64,000 bases of DNA, from NCBI GenBank assembly GCA_030017655.1, contig JASEIM010000006.1:31733-95732 (forward strand), written 5' to 3'. The translations under genes were made by a program, and so were the position numbers. This stretch comes from Methanobacterium sp. Its GTDB lineage: Archaea; Methanobacteriota; Methanobacteria; Methanobacteriales; Methanobacteriaceae. This document shows positions 7,911 through 17,212 of the stretch, in pieces; position 1 is the first letter of the stretch; each line of letters opens with the position of its first letter. The notes below the pieces were generated by a model that ran no database searches, had not been told where the DNA came from, and saw only the letters and a list, made by a program, of their open reading frames with translations.

Positions 7911-9714
7911 ATGGATAAGAAACATTTCATCGCCTTAATTTTACTATTTTTTGTTACAATTTCAATCATTCCTGGTGTTACTTTTGCACAGGATGATGAT
8001 CGAAGCTATTCAATCCCTTATGCAAATATCGATCTTTTCGTTGAAGAGAATGGTAATCTTCATGTAAAAGAGAAACTCCATTACTCGTTTTCAGGCACTT
8101 ATAATGGAGTTTACAGGGACATACCGCTTGCAAGCGGACAAAAAATAGAAAACCTTAAAATATCGATCCAGGGAGCGTATTCAAGTTATCAAGTTAACAG
8201 AAATGGAGATATACAATCTTTAAAGATATTTCTGTATTCTAATTCTCAAAAAACAATTCCAGTTACAGATAGAGATGTGGATGTTTTCATAGAATACGAT
8301 TTTATCAATGTTATAAAAATCTACAATGACATCGCTGAACTTCATTATAAACTATGGGGAGAAGGTTGGGATGTTGATGTAGGTCAGGTTAACAGCAATA
8401 TACATCTTAAATCAGGTGATGGGGTTCAATACTGGTTAAATCCGCCCTACTTTGTTCAAAATGATAACTGGCAGGATGGAACTCTACAAGTAGCGAGTGA
8501 AAGTATTTCTTCGGGCAACTATTTTGAGTTGAGAATGGCCATACCCAAAGATCAGTTTGCAGCCGACCCACAATTTGCACAAAAAATCAACATAGATGGA
8601 TTGCCTGAAATTGAACGAATTCAAAGGGATTATGAAAATGAATTAAATCTGAAAACAGGTTTATACTCAATACTGGCCATATTAATGTTTTTAAGCATAT
8701 TTTTACCTGTACTAATATATTTCAAATTCGGAAGAGAGCCAAAAATTGATTATCGGGCAGAATACGAGCGTGATTTACCGACTGATGATTTACCTGCTGT
8801 AGTAAATGCCATATCTGGCAGAGGATTAGGTAAAAGAGTAGGGGACCTGATATGGATGGATTTAGAGCCACCATAATGGATTTGATAAACCGTAAATATC
8901 TGCTAATGCAGAATATTCCCTCAAAACTCGATGAGAATAAAGATGCGTCTCTTTCATTAAAAATAAACTATGATAAAGGCTTGAACGGGCTTAAAAATTT
9001 TGAATCAGATGTTATTAATTTCTTGAGGGAGTTTGAAGAAGAAGGTATTATCTATCTGGATAGTCTTAAACATGATTTAAAGGATAAAAGCACAGCAGAA
9101 TCATTTAGAGATTCATACAACCTCTGGAAGGATAATTTAAAAAATGAATTTTTAGATGATGAAACCATGAATAAAATATTCTCAAAAAAGGAGATACATA
9201 CCTCAAAGCTTTCGGAATAATTGGTTTAATTATTGCAGCAATAACATTCTTTTTCACAGTTTCAGATCCACTACCCACATCAAATTTAGCTTTGATTTCA
9301 TCTATTATTTTAGGAGTCGTGGCGGTTATATCATTAATAATGTCCCAAAAGGTTGCAGGACAATGGACTACTTATGGTGAGGAATATGATGCAAAATGGC
9401 ATAACTTCAGGAAATACATCCAGGATTTCAGCTTAATAAAAGAGTATCCACCAGAATCTGTTAACATCTGGAATAAATACCTTGTATATGCAACTGCCCT
9501 CGGAGTTGCAGATAAAGTCAGAAAAACAATGGAGATGAGTCTTCCAGGTGAGGAGCTGGCTCGAAGTGACATTTATCTCTTCCACTACTATGGCGGATAT
9601 GTGCTTCTCTCATCCAGTTTAGATACTGGTATGAGCACAGCTACAGGTGGTGGGGCTGGAGGAGTCGGCGGAGTAGGCGGTGGCGCCGGTGGAGGGGGTG
9701 GAGGAGCTTTTTAG
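7911..9714 (+). pseudogene. DUF2207 (YciQ-like) membrane protein gene interrupted by two frameshifts
   Basis: Read across three frames, this is one DUF2207 protein: a signal peptide, an extracytoplasmic domain (SIPYANIDLFVEENGNLHVK, GVYRDIPL), a membrane helix near 8660-8730, a cytoplasmic part and a Gly-rich tail ([15 protein letters not shown]). Frame one (7911-8876) runs into a stop near 8876, while the true continuation DMDGFRATIMDLINRKYLL is in frame two; one missing C in GACCTGAT (about 8850) explains it. A second shift lies in the A6 run at about 9184-9189, after which the frame reads [19 protein letters not shown]. Both are single-base losses in homopolymers and the rest is intact, so sequencing error is as likely as inactivation. 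Confidence 0.8.
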
Positions 9715-9798
9715 GCTCCAAACCCACATTCATATTTAAATGTGATTTTTCTATAAACCAACTAAATTTTTAAATAACATCTCACCTTACTAAATTAT

Positions 9799-11142
9799 AT
9801 GAGAATAGTCTTAGCAGGAACAGGAAGCGCAGTAGGAAAAACAACCATTTCAACAGGGATAATGAAAGCATTATCAGAGGAATATCGGATCCAGCCGTTT
9901 AAAGCTGGTCCAGACTACATAGATACCTCATATCATACCCTCGCAACTGGGAATAACTCAAGAAACCTTGATTCATTTTTCATGTCAGATGGGCAAATTA
10001 GAACCTCATTTGAAAGGGGTTTAAAAACCTCTGGAGCTGATTTTGGAATAATTGAAGGTGTAAGGGGCCTTTATGAAGGGATAAGTCCTATTGAAGATGT
10101 TGGAAACACGGCATCAATTGCGAAGGCGCTTGATTCTCCCGTAATACTTATTATTAATTCTCGAAGTCTGGTTAAAAGCGCTGCGGCCATTGTAATTGGA
10201 TTTAAAACCCTTGATCCTAGCATTAAAATTGAGGGCGTGATTTTAAATCATGTAAAAAATAAAAGGCACTATCTAAAAACTAAAGAGGCCATTGAAACCC
10301 TTGCAAAGACCGATGTGATTGGTGGAATCAAAAGAGATGATGCAATCAAGGTTGAACAGAGACATCTTGGCCTTGTACCTGCAGTGGAACGTGAAAACTT
10401 ATTGAACTATATTGAAAGATGGGGAGAAGTGATTAAGGAAAATATAGATATTGACGCGCTTATTTCTATCATGAAAAATGCTGGAAAGCTCCCTGAAGGA
10501 AGAGAAGATACATGGCAGGCTGAAAACCGTAAAAAGGTGAAAATTGGGGTTGCCATGGATGAAGTGTTTAATTTTTATTATACTGAAAATTTGGAGGCAT
10601 TAAAAGCCAACAATGCACAGATAATTCCTTTTAGCCCTTATAAAGATGAAGAGGTTCCGGATGTTGATGGAATTTATTTTGGGGGAGGATACCCTGAAAT
10701 CTTTGCAAAGGAGCTTGAATCTAACCAGTCCATGCGAAAATCCGTCCTCAAATTCCATGAAGAAGGAAATCCAATATATGGGGAATGTGGAGGGCTTATG
10801 TACCTTACAAACTCAATTAACGGCAGAGAAATGTGTGGAATTTTTAATTATCAATCAGAAATGACCAAAAATGTTCAGGGTTTAAGTTATGTAATTGCAG
10901 AGACTCAAAAGGACAATCCTATAACTAAGGAAGGCGAAATATTTAGAGGACATGAATTCCATTATTCAAAGGTCCTGATAAACGGAAAACCTGAATTTGC
11001 CTTTAAAATACTTAGGGGAAGGGGAATTAAAGGGGAATTGGACGGATTAATGAGTAAAAACACCGTTGCAAGTTATCTACATACCCATACTGCCGCATGT
11101 CCTCAGTTTGCTTCTAATTTTACTCAAAGTGCTGGAGATTAA
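9799..11142 (+). CDS. cfbB: Ni-sirohydrochlorin a,c-diamide synthase / cobyrinic acid a,c-diamide synthase
   Basis: An ATP- and glutamine-dependent amidase that amidates the a- and c-acetate side chains of Ni-sirohydrochlorin on the way to coenzyme F430. The same family (CbiA) acts in cobalamin synthesis. The 447 residues have the CobB/CobQ layout: P-loop [10 protein letters not shown] near residue 7, the substrate region [12 protein letters not shown], and a C-terminal class I glutamine amidotransferase domain with nucleophile C330 ([10 protein letters not shown]) and a later His (SYLHTHTAA). A TATA-like TTTTTAAATAAC lies about 25 bp before the ATG with no ribosome binding site, suggesting a leaderless transcript. 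The cfbD partner gene is about 50 kb away. Sequence alone does not separate a CfbB from a CbiA role. Confidence 0.88.
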   Translation: MRIVLAGTGSAVGKTTISTGIMKALSEEYRIQPFKAGPDYIDTSYHTLATGNNSRNLDSFFMSDGQIRTSFERGLKTSGADFGIIEGVRGLYEGISPIEDVGNTASIAKALDSPVILIINSRSLVKSAAAIVIGFKTLDPSIKIEGVILNHVKNKRHYLKTKEAIETLAKTDVIGGIKRDDAIKVEQRHLGLVPAVERENLLNYIERWGEVIKENIDIDALISIMKNAGKLPEGREDTWQAENRKKVKIGVAMDEVFNFYYTENLEALKANNAQIIPFSPYKDEEVPDVDGIYFGGGYPEIFAKELESNQSMRKSVLKFHEEGNPIYGECGGLMYLTNSINGREMCGIFNYQSEMTKNVQGLSYVIAETQKDNPITKEGEIFRGHEFHYSKVLINGKPEFAFKILRGRGIKGELDGLMSKNTVASYLHTHTAACPQFASNFTQSAGD

Positions 11143-11222
11143 ATTCTGTAGATGAGAAATTTTTATAGGTTATGTAGATAAACAGAATATAATTTCTATA
11201 ATAAAATTAAAACAGTGAAATC

Positions 11223-12374
11223 ATGAAAGTAAAAGATATAGACATATTTTCACCTTATATCGTTGTTGCAGCCATAATATTATATATGGCGCTTGCTATT
11301 GTTGCTTATCAATATCATTTAAGAGGTTTGGACTTTGTATCCAATGAAACATATTTTGTAGTATTTTTTGGTACATTATTCTTTGTTATTGGTGTGCTTA
11401 CTCCAAAAGTACTTGGTAGGTTTAATTTACTTAAAAGTTTCAATATACACGATAGTATCCAGAGAGATAATATAAAAAATAAACTTCAAAAATCTAAACT
11501 GAATAACTTTTTAAATGAAAAGGTTTTACTTTCAATCGTTTTTATTGGCATCTTCCTGCAGATTCTGAACATGTATTTGCTGGGGGGGATTCCACTTTTC
11601 AGTGGTTATCTAAAGGCAAAGGCAACTACAGACATCTGGAGAATTTCATATATCGTATTTTTACCGGCAATTAACCTTTTAATTGCAAAATATCATAGAA
11701 AATGGTATTTTGCACTGTTTTTAATCGGCCTTGCTCTATTTGCCTCTACTGGATATAGAACCACCACAATGGCCGTATTAATCAGCGTCTTTATTACAGT
11801 TTATTATACAAGAGGGTTGAAATTCAAGCACTTTTTAATTTTTGCAGTAATTGCAGCAATTATTGGAATTTCAGTGGGTTATATTGCAGTTAAATCTATA
11901 GAATGGCAACAATGGACTCTTAATCCAATTCAACTGGTATTTTATAGGGCGGGATTCACATTAATGGTTCTTGATAAGATAGTTCACATGGCAGGAGCTA
12001 CTAAGGGGGCAATGATTTATAATACATTCACTGCTGGCCATCCAAGATATATTGTAGGGGAAGTAGCACTTGGATACCACAAAATGATAACGCCAACGAT
12101 TTTTGGCCCTGCAATGTTCGATTTTGGCTATATTGCACTTGCAATCCAAATGTTCATACTTGGATTAATCTTAAAATTAATGCACATTGCCCAGAGAACA
12201 GTGGACAGTGCATATACAGCAATTTATGCTATAATTCTTGCACATACATTAATCTGGATTGAAACAGGTCCAACTGATTCAATTGTATGGTTATTCTATT
12301 TCCTTGCAGTTGCATTCCTTTTAGTGTTTGTCCGGAACAATAAAATTCAATTTAAAGAGCAAGAATCCAATTAA
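11223..12374 (+). CDS. Multi-pass membrane protein, probable oligosaccharide repeat unit polymerase (Wzy-like)
   Basis: 383 residues with about ten to eleven hydrophobic segments and a longer polar loop around 75-100. The layout, with a TGYRTTT-type motif (FASTGYRTTTMAVLIS) near residue 180 and an Arg in a membrane segment (FYRAGFTLMV), resembles the oligosaccharide repeat unit polymerase families found in methanogens. By family it would join lipid-linked sugar repeats at the outer face of the membrane. No glycosyltransferase genes are adjacent, although a flippase lies at 19.9-21.5 kb. The ATG has a weak GTGAAATC upstream. The functional call is tentative; the membrane topology is clear. Confidence 0.5.
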   Translation: MKVKDIDIFSPYIVVAAIILYMALAIVAYQYHLRGLDFVSNETYFVVFFGTLFFVIGVLTPKVLGRFNLLKSFNIHDSIQRDNIKNKLQKSKLNNFLNEKVLLSIVFIGIFLQILNMYLLGGIPLFSGYLKAKATTDIWRISYIVFLPAINLLIAKYHRKWYFALFLIGLALFASTGYRTTTMAVLISVFITVYYTRGLKFKHFLIFAVIAAIIGISVGYIAVKSIEWQQWTLNPIQLVFYRAGFTLMVLDKIVHMAGATKGAMIYNTFTAGHPRYIVGEVALGYHKMITPTIFGPAMFDFGYIALAIQMFILGLILKLMHIAQRTVDSAYTAIYAIILAHTLIWIETGPTDSIVWLFYFLAVAFLLVFVRNNKIQFKEQESN

Positions 12375-12512
12375 AAACAATTTATTTAATTTTATTTTCT
12401 ATTTTAGTTATTTTAATTTATTTAATTGATTTGTAAAACAATATTTTTACTTAATAATATTAGTATGGCTTATTTTTATGGTTTATTATATGTTTTGAAT
12501 TAATAACGCCTG

Positions 12513-12536
12513 AACTACCTTAATACAAATGTAGTT
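12513..12536. promoter_or_regulatory. Inverted repeat AACTAC-N12-GTAGTT upstream of the heliorhodopsin gene
   Basis: AACTAC at 12513-12518 mirrors GTAGTT at 12531-12536, just before the TATA-like ATATATTAAAAAG (about 12540-12552). Its position at the core promoter fits a regulator site, but 6-bp arms can arise by chance in AT-rich DNA. Confidence 0.3.
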
Positions 12537-12592
12537 AATTATATTAAAAAGATTGACAGATCATTATACATATGTTAGTAGGGGGTATAATT

Positions 12593-13414
12593 ATGGATAA
12601 TGAGTTAAGAAGAGAACTAATAGAAAAGTCGCCAATATCCTTTTCAGGGCTTAAAAAGCTTAATATCGGTGCAGGAATATTCCTGGGTATCCAGGGAATA
12701 ATAATGATTATTATAGGATATCTCTTAGAATGGAATCAGGATATATACACATTTTATATTAATTTTAAAGTAATTTCCCTTAATCCGCTGAATTTCCAGA
12801 TATTGCCTGATCCACAGGTGATTTTCACACTTTCTTACTTGGGGATAATTGTATCTTCTTTCCTTCTCATTTCAGCATTTGCACTATTGAGCATAGCCTT
12901 CTGGAAAAATAAAAACTACGTTGAAAATTTAAAGAAGGGGATGAATCCCTACAGATGGTATGAATACTTCTTCTCCAGTTCAATTATGCTGGTAATAATC
13001 GCTACTTTCGTTGGTGTTTGGGATTTATGGTCATTGGTGATGATATTTGTTTTAAATGCAGTAATGATCATGTGCGGTTACCTGATGGAGAAAATAAATT
13101 TCTATACCAAAAAAACAGACTGGTCCGCATATCTTTTAGGATGTTTAGCCGGCTTCACTCCATGGGTAGTTCTTGCAGCCTACTTTATCGCTGCTTTAGG
13201 ATCAGCAGAAACAGAGCCTCCGACATTTGTTTACGCCATTCTAGCATTCTATTTCATTATATTCAACACCTTCTCTATAAACATGATTTTACAGTACAAG
13301 GGTATTGGGAAATGGAAGGATTATCTATATGGGGAAAGAGCCTACATACTTTTAAGTTTCACCGCAAAAACCATACTGGCATGGCTGGTGTTTGTTGGAG
13401 TATTTGCACCATAA
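12593..13414 (+). CDS. Heliorhodopsin
   Basis: 273 residues with seven predicted membrane helices. In helix 7, ERAYILLSFTAKTILAWLVF carries the retinal Schiff-base lysine K259 in the heliorhodopsin-type context S-x-x-AK-x-x-LAW. In helix 3, RWYEYFFSSSIMLVIIA carries E124, matching the family's counterion glutamate in the RW-x-EY-x-x-S motif. The cytosol-first N-terminus (basic, FSGLKKLN) is also family-like. Start ATG 12593 follows GGGGGTATAATT; the in-frame ATG at 12572 would place that site inside the gene. Heliorhodopsins are retinal-binding light-sensing or signalling proteins, not proton pumps. I see no retinal-synthesis gene nearby. It stands alone between cell-surface and mtd genes. 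Confidence 0.88.
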   Translation: MDNELRRELIEKSPISFSGLKKLNIGAGIFLGIQGIIMIIIGYLLEWNQDIYTFYINFKVISLNPLNFQILPDPQVIFTLSYLGIIVSSFLLISAFALLSIAFWKNKNYVENLKKGMNPYRWYEYFFSSSIMLVIIATFVGVWDLWSLVMIFVLNAVMIMCGYLMEKINFYTKKTDWSAYLLGCLAGFTPWVVLAAYFIAALGSAETEPPTFVYAILAFYFIIFNTFSINMILQYKGIGKWKDYLYGERAYILLSFTAKTILAWLVFVGVFAP

Positions 13415-13545
13415 AACTTTTATTCATATATTTAAAGAATTTAAGGGCGAATAGGTTTAATACACCATTTATAAAACTTTTGAATATTAAAATAAATCCC
13501 AATATTAATTATTTTACTTTTCTTTTTACAGTCTGATTTATATCC

Positions 13546-13554
13546 CATATAAAA
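13546..13554 (+). promoter_or_regulatory. TATA box of mtd
   Basis: CATATAAAA lies 70 bp before the mtd ATG in an otherwise AT-rich spacer. An archaeal TATA box here would start the transcript near 13575 and leave a leader of about 45-50 nt ending in the GGTGAT ribosome binding site (13615-13620). Confidence 0.5.
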
Positions 13555-13623
13555 ACATTGTCCCCTAAGATTAAATCAAAAAATACTTATTAGAAAAAAA
13601 AAATAGCTAAAGCCGGTGATATA

Positions 13624-14451
13624 ATGGTTGTAAAAATAGGAATCATTAAATGTGGTAACATTGGTACCTCTCCAGTACTTGACTTATTACTCGACGAGAG
13701 GGCTGACAGACCAAACATAGATGTTAGAACAGTAGGTTCTGGCGCTAAGATGAACCCAGAACAGATTGAAGATGTTGTACCAAGAATAGCAGATTTCGAT
13801 CCAGACTTTGTTGTATTTATAAGCCCTAACCCTGGTGCTCCAGGACCAGCAAGAGCAAGGGAATTACTATCTGAAATGGACGTACCTGCTATCATTATAG
13901 GAGACGCTCCTGGAATGGGTAAAAAGGACGAAATGGATGAACAGGGATTAGGTTACATCATCGTTCAGGGAGACCCAATGATTGGTGCAAGAAGAGAATT
14001 ACTGGACCCAACTGAAATGGCATCATTCAACTCCGATGTTATAAAAGTGTTAGCATTAACCGGTGCATACCGTGTTGTTCAGGAAACACTCGACGGTGTA
14101 ATTGCAGGAGCTGAAAGTGGAAATATAGAACTACCAAAAGTAGCTATAACCACAGATAAAGCCGTTGAAGCTGGTAACTTTACCAACCCATACGCTAAAG
14201 CTAAAGCAATGGCTGCATACGAAATGGCTCAAAAAGTGGCAGATGTTGACCTTAAAGGTTGTTTCATGGTCCGTGAAATGGACAAATATGTACCAATCGT
14301 TGCATCAGCACACGAAATGATTGCAACCGCTGCTAAATTAGCTACAGAAGCAAGAGAGCTAGAAAAAGCTGGAAACACCGTTTGCAGAACACCTCACGGT
14401 GGAGAAGGCCAAACACTCTCCAAAACAGATTTAATGAAAAAACCAGAATAA
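13624..14451 (+). CDS. mtd: F420-dependent methylenetetrahydromethanopterin dehydrogenase
   Basis: Catalyses the reversible reduction of methenyl-H4MPT to methylene-H4MPT with reduced F420, a central step of CO2 reduction to methane in the cytoplasm. The 275 residues are the usual length. The start VVKIGIIKCGNIGTSPVLDL and the internal FISPNPGAPGPARARELL are diagnostic. Codon use is visibly more biased and less AT-rich than in neighbouring genes, as expected for a highly expressed enzyme. GGTGATATA precedes the ATG. A hairpin terminator follows at 14463-14482. It is monocistronic. Confidence 0.98.
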   Translation: MVVKIGIIKCGNIGTSPVLDLLLDERADRPNIDVRTVGSGAKMNPEQIEDVVPRIADFDPDFVVFISPNPGAPGPARARELLSEMDVPAIIIGDAPGMGKKDEMDEQGLGYIIVQGDPMIGARRELLDPTEMASFNSDVIKVLALTGAYRVVQETLDGVIAGAESGNIELPKVAITTDKAVEAGNFTNPYAKAKAMAAYEMAQKVADVDLKGCFMVREMDKYVPIVASAHEMIATAAKLATEARELEKAGNTVCRTPHGGEGQTLSKTDLMKKPE

Positions 14452-14462
14452 TTTTGGTTAAA

Positions 14463-14482
14463 AAGCGGTCTTCGGACTGCTT
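14463..14482 (+). terminator. Hairpin terminator of mtd
   Basis: AAGCGGTC pairs with GACTGCTT (one G-U) around a TTCG tetraloop, 11 bp after the mtd stop. It is followed by a T-rich stretch (14486-14500). Confidence 0.6.
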
Positions 14483-14887
14483 AAATTCTTTATTTTTAAA
14501 TAAGAAGTCTAATTTTAATATTTTTTAATCCCTGCATAAAAATGAATAACTCTATAAATTTATCTATTTTTAATAAAAACAATCTTTTTCTTTTATTAAG
14601 TTTATACAATCATAGATGTTACCTAATTGGTTATTAATTACCTATGGGGAAATTATAGACAGAAAAGTTTAAGGAAAATTGACTTGATACTTTGCAATGA
14701 TCAGTTATCTCCTAAAAAATTTTATTTATTAATGGGCCATTATTTAGTCTTAAATTGTGTTTTTTTGGTTTATGTGTTCACATAAACAACAAAAACCTTA
14801 AATAGAGGGTTATATAGATAAAAAAAGTGATATTTATTAATTAGTTCTACTGTTAATATTAAAAAATGGTTTTTTACAAGTGATTAT
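14483..14887. other. Spacer between mtd and the TetR gene
   Basis: About 400 bp, AT-rich, with no coding trace that I can support. It contains the TetR operator at 14768-14787 and TATA-like sequence downstream of it (TTAAATAG about 14800; TTATATAG about 14810). Confidence 0.5.
14768..14787. promoter_or_regulatory. Perfect 9-2-9 palindrome, likely TetR operator
   Basis: GTTTATGTG, TT, CACATAAAC: a perfect inverted repeat with 9-bp arms. It lies 100 bp upstream of the TetR-family start, just before a TATA-like AAATAG/TTATATAG segment. Length and symmetry are typical of TetR-family operators, so autoregulation is the natural reading. Confidence 0.7.
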
Positions 14888-15436
14888 ATGGCAGATAATA
14901 CAGTTCAAAAAATAATTGATGCAGCTTTAAAAGTTTTCGGTGAAAAAGGATACAAGGGCGCTACAACCAGAGTTATAGCAGAAGAAGCAGGTTTTAGTGA
15001 ATTAACATTGTTTAGGAAATTTAAAACCAAGGAAAATCTTTTTGACATGGCTTTAACTCAAAATATTGTAAAATTCAAAGATGAATTTCAATCCGTAATT
15101 TTAGAAGATAGATCAGAAGATCCTGGAGAATTTTTAAGGACATTAATCAAGGACATGGCAAGAATAGTGGACGATAACTTTGAATTTATCCATATAACCA
15201 ATAATGAAAAGAGTGAAGAATCTCAGCCTTTTAAAGAAGAAATTATCAACGATTTAAGCACTTATATCAAGAAAAACATCCCTGATAATCAAATAGACAA
15301 TAAAGCATTAGCAGTTACTATTTTCATGGTTTCATACGGCATAAGTCTTAGTAAACACCGTGGAGAGACTTTTATAAATCATGAAGAAGTCCTTGATGGG
15401 TTTATAAACAATTCACTACAATTAATTAATGGTTGA
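14888..15436 (+). CDS. TetR/AcrR family transcriptional regulator
   Basis: 182 residues. An N-terminal TetR helix-turn-helix (about residues 8-52) reads ALKVFGEKGYKGATTRVIAE, then EAGFSELTLFRKFKTKENLF, the family consensus. The all-helical remainder is the ligand-binding and dimerisation domain; its ligand cannot be predicted. The ATG is preceded by a weak AAGTGATT. A perfect operator-like palindrome lies in its promoter. The region after it holds only a decayed coding trace, so its target gene may have been lost or lies elsewhere. Confidence 0.92.
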   Translation: MADNTVQKIIDAALKVFGEKGYKGATTRVIAEEAGFSELTLFRKFKTKENLFDMALTQNIVKFKDEFQSVILEDRSEDPGEFLRTLIKDMARIVDDNFEFIHITNNEKSEESQPFKEEIINDLSTYIKKNIPDNQIDNKALAVTIFMVSYGISLSKHRGETFINHEEVLDGFINNSLQLING

Positions 15437-15983
15437 ATTTATTTTTAAAGTTCAAAACTAAAAAAATCTTTATACGACGGTTTTATTTGAAAATAATATC
15501 AAAATGAATAAGATTTTGATAAACTCAGTGTAAATGATTTTGAAAGTTCCAGTGATTTTAAGAATTCTTCGTTAAAGGCGCCGCTAAATGGTACGATGAT
15601 CACTTTGAAGTTTATAATCTTTCCCTCAGTGAAGATATAAAATGCTCGAGCCGTTGATGAATGAATTTTATTAATATTACAACTGAATATTTTAAAAAAT
15701 AATCTTCCCAGTAGCAAAATTGATCATAGAACTTTCGCTCTCAGCATTTATACCTCCTTATATGTACTTGCTCTTGAAAAGTGTCATGGAATCACTGTAA
15801 TTAAGCGTGATGAAGCTATAGAAAAGTTTATACATAATCTTATGTTTTTTTTGAATAATGAACTAATTTTTAAAATATTTTCTTTATTTTATCTGTAAAT
15901 TGCGCAGATAAAAGTTCAATATTTATAAATACTTTTAGATAATATTATTTTAGAATAATTAAGTTTAACCATTTGGTGAATTC
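15437..15983. other. Spacer with a probable decayed gene (plus strand, about 15505-15850)
   Basis: No intact ORF, but the plus strand reads like protein in shifting frames: DFDKLSVNDFESSSDFKNSS, then KGAAKWYDDHFEVYNLSLSE, stops near 15655, then after more shifts YVLALEKCHGITVIKRDEAI around 15760-15830. Such patches across frames suggest a pseudogene. I cannot name the family. The opposing minus-strand ORF (15499-15717) looks like a shadow. The promoter of the HD-domain gene lies near 15925-15950. Confidence 0.35.
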
Positions 15984-17186
15984 ATGGTAGAAAAACTGAT
16001 TGAAAGATTTTTTGAAGCTGCGAGCATGCAGCGGTGGAATGATCACATAAGGCCAGTTGAATTAACAGAACTGGATAAACAGGCCCATAAAATGGTCATA
16101 GCATATGTTATAGCCAAAATTGAAGAAGATAGAGGAAGTAAAGTTAACTGGCTGGATCTAATAGAGGGTTCAATATTTGAATTTTTGTATAGACTGGTCT
16201 TAACTGATATTAAACCTCCTGTATTTCACAGAATGATGGGTGAAAGACGGGAAGAAATGAATTCACACGTCTTGAAACAGTTAAAAGAAGATTTAAATTC
16301 ACTTAATAATAAAGAATTCAGGCAGAAGTTTGAAATCTATTTTTCTAAAGCTGAAAGTACTTTTGAACGGAAAATTCTCCGTGCTGCACATTATCTGGCC
16401 ACAAACTGGGAATTCAAAATCATATATCACGCAGCGCCCTTTATCTACGGCATAGAAAAGACAAAAGAAAACATAGAAAACCAGATAGAGGACCATTATG
16501 ATTTAATCGGTGTTCAAAAGATACTGCTTGGAAAGAAATCCTATGGATTTGTGGATCTCTGCGGTCAGCTGAGGTTTCAGAAACGATGGGCCCATTCACC
16601 CAGAATACCAGAAACTTCTGTCCTTGGTCACATGCTGATAGTAGCTATAACAGCTTATTTATGCACTATTGAACTGAAAACTCCTCCCTGTGAAAAAAGA
16701 ATATATAACAACTTCTTTGCAGGTTTATTTCATGATTTACCAGAAGTATCTACCAGAGATATCATTTCTCCAGTCAAATCTGCAGCAGATCTAGAAGACA
16801 TAATCAAAGACTATGAAAATGAACGCATGAATGAAGAGGTACTGCCTCTTATACCAAAAACGTGGCATGATGAGATGAAATATTTTACTGAGAATGAATT
16901 TGAAAATAGAATTAACGAAGGCCAGAAAACTCAAAAGGGCATTAAATTTGAGGAGATCAACAAAAAATATAATGAAAACAAATTTTCCCCGGTTGATGGT
17001 GAGCTTATAAAAGCCTGTGATAAACTCGCAGCATTTATAGAAGCTAATTTATCAATAGAATATGGTATAACTTCTAAATATCTTGAAGAAGGTAGAGAAA
17101 ATATATATAATCATTTTAAAAACCGTAAGATTTCTGGAACAGATTTTGGAAGAATTTTTGATTATTTCTATAAGAAGCAGTGGTAG
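15984..17186 (+). CDS. HD-domain phosphohydrolase (YfbR-like)
   Basis: 400 residues. A C-terminal half typical of YfbR-like HD hydrolases carries the metal-binding pair H250-D251 in FHDLPEVSTRDIISPVKSA, followed by a late Asp region (LIKACDKLAAFIEA). The first 180 residues repeat a related helical layout (SMQRWNDHIRPVELTELDKQ) without an intact HD pair, so this may be a two-domain form. YfbR itself is a 5'-deoxynucleotidase; the substrate of this longer version is not known. GGTGAATTC precedes the ATG. Confidence 0.85.
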   Translation: MVEKLIERFFEAASMQRWNDHIRPVELTELDKQAHKMVIAYVIAKIEEDRGSKVNWLDLIEGSIFEFLYRLVLTDIKPPVFHRMMGERREEMNSHVLKQLKEDLNSLNNKEFRQKFEIYFSKAESTFERKILRAAHYLATNWEFKIIYHAAPFIYGIEKTKENIENQIEDHYDLIGVQKILLGKKSYGFVDLCGQLRFQKRWAHSPRIPETSVLGHMLIVAITAYLCTIELKTPPCEKRIYNNFFAGLFHDLPEVSTRDIISPVKSAADLEDIIKDYENERMNEEVLPLIPKTWHDEMKYFTENEFENRINEGQKTQKGIKFEEINKKYNENKFSPVDGELIKACDKLAAFIEANLSIEYGITSKYLEEGRENIYNHFKNRKISGTDFGRIFDYFYKKQW

Positions 17187-17212
17187 TAATTGTTCAAAAT
17201 CTTTTTTAAATA

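Noticed and set aside
8840..9190. Programmed ribosomal frameshifting in the DUF2207 gene
   Set aside because: Two shifts at unrelated sites, no slippery-site-plus-structure signal and no known precedent in the family; mutation or sequencing error is simpler.
13018..13536. A 172-codon plus-strand ORF overlapping the heliorhodopsin gene
   Set aside because: It is a frame shadow of the heliorhodopsin gene, with unlikely composition and no start site.
15499..15717. A 72-codon minus-strand ORF
   Set aside because: No ribosome binding site, Ser/Phe-rich shadow composition; the opposite strand reads more like protein.
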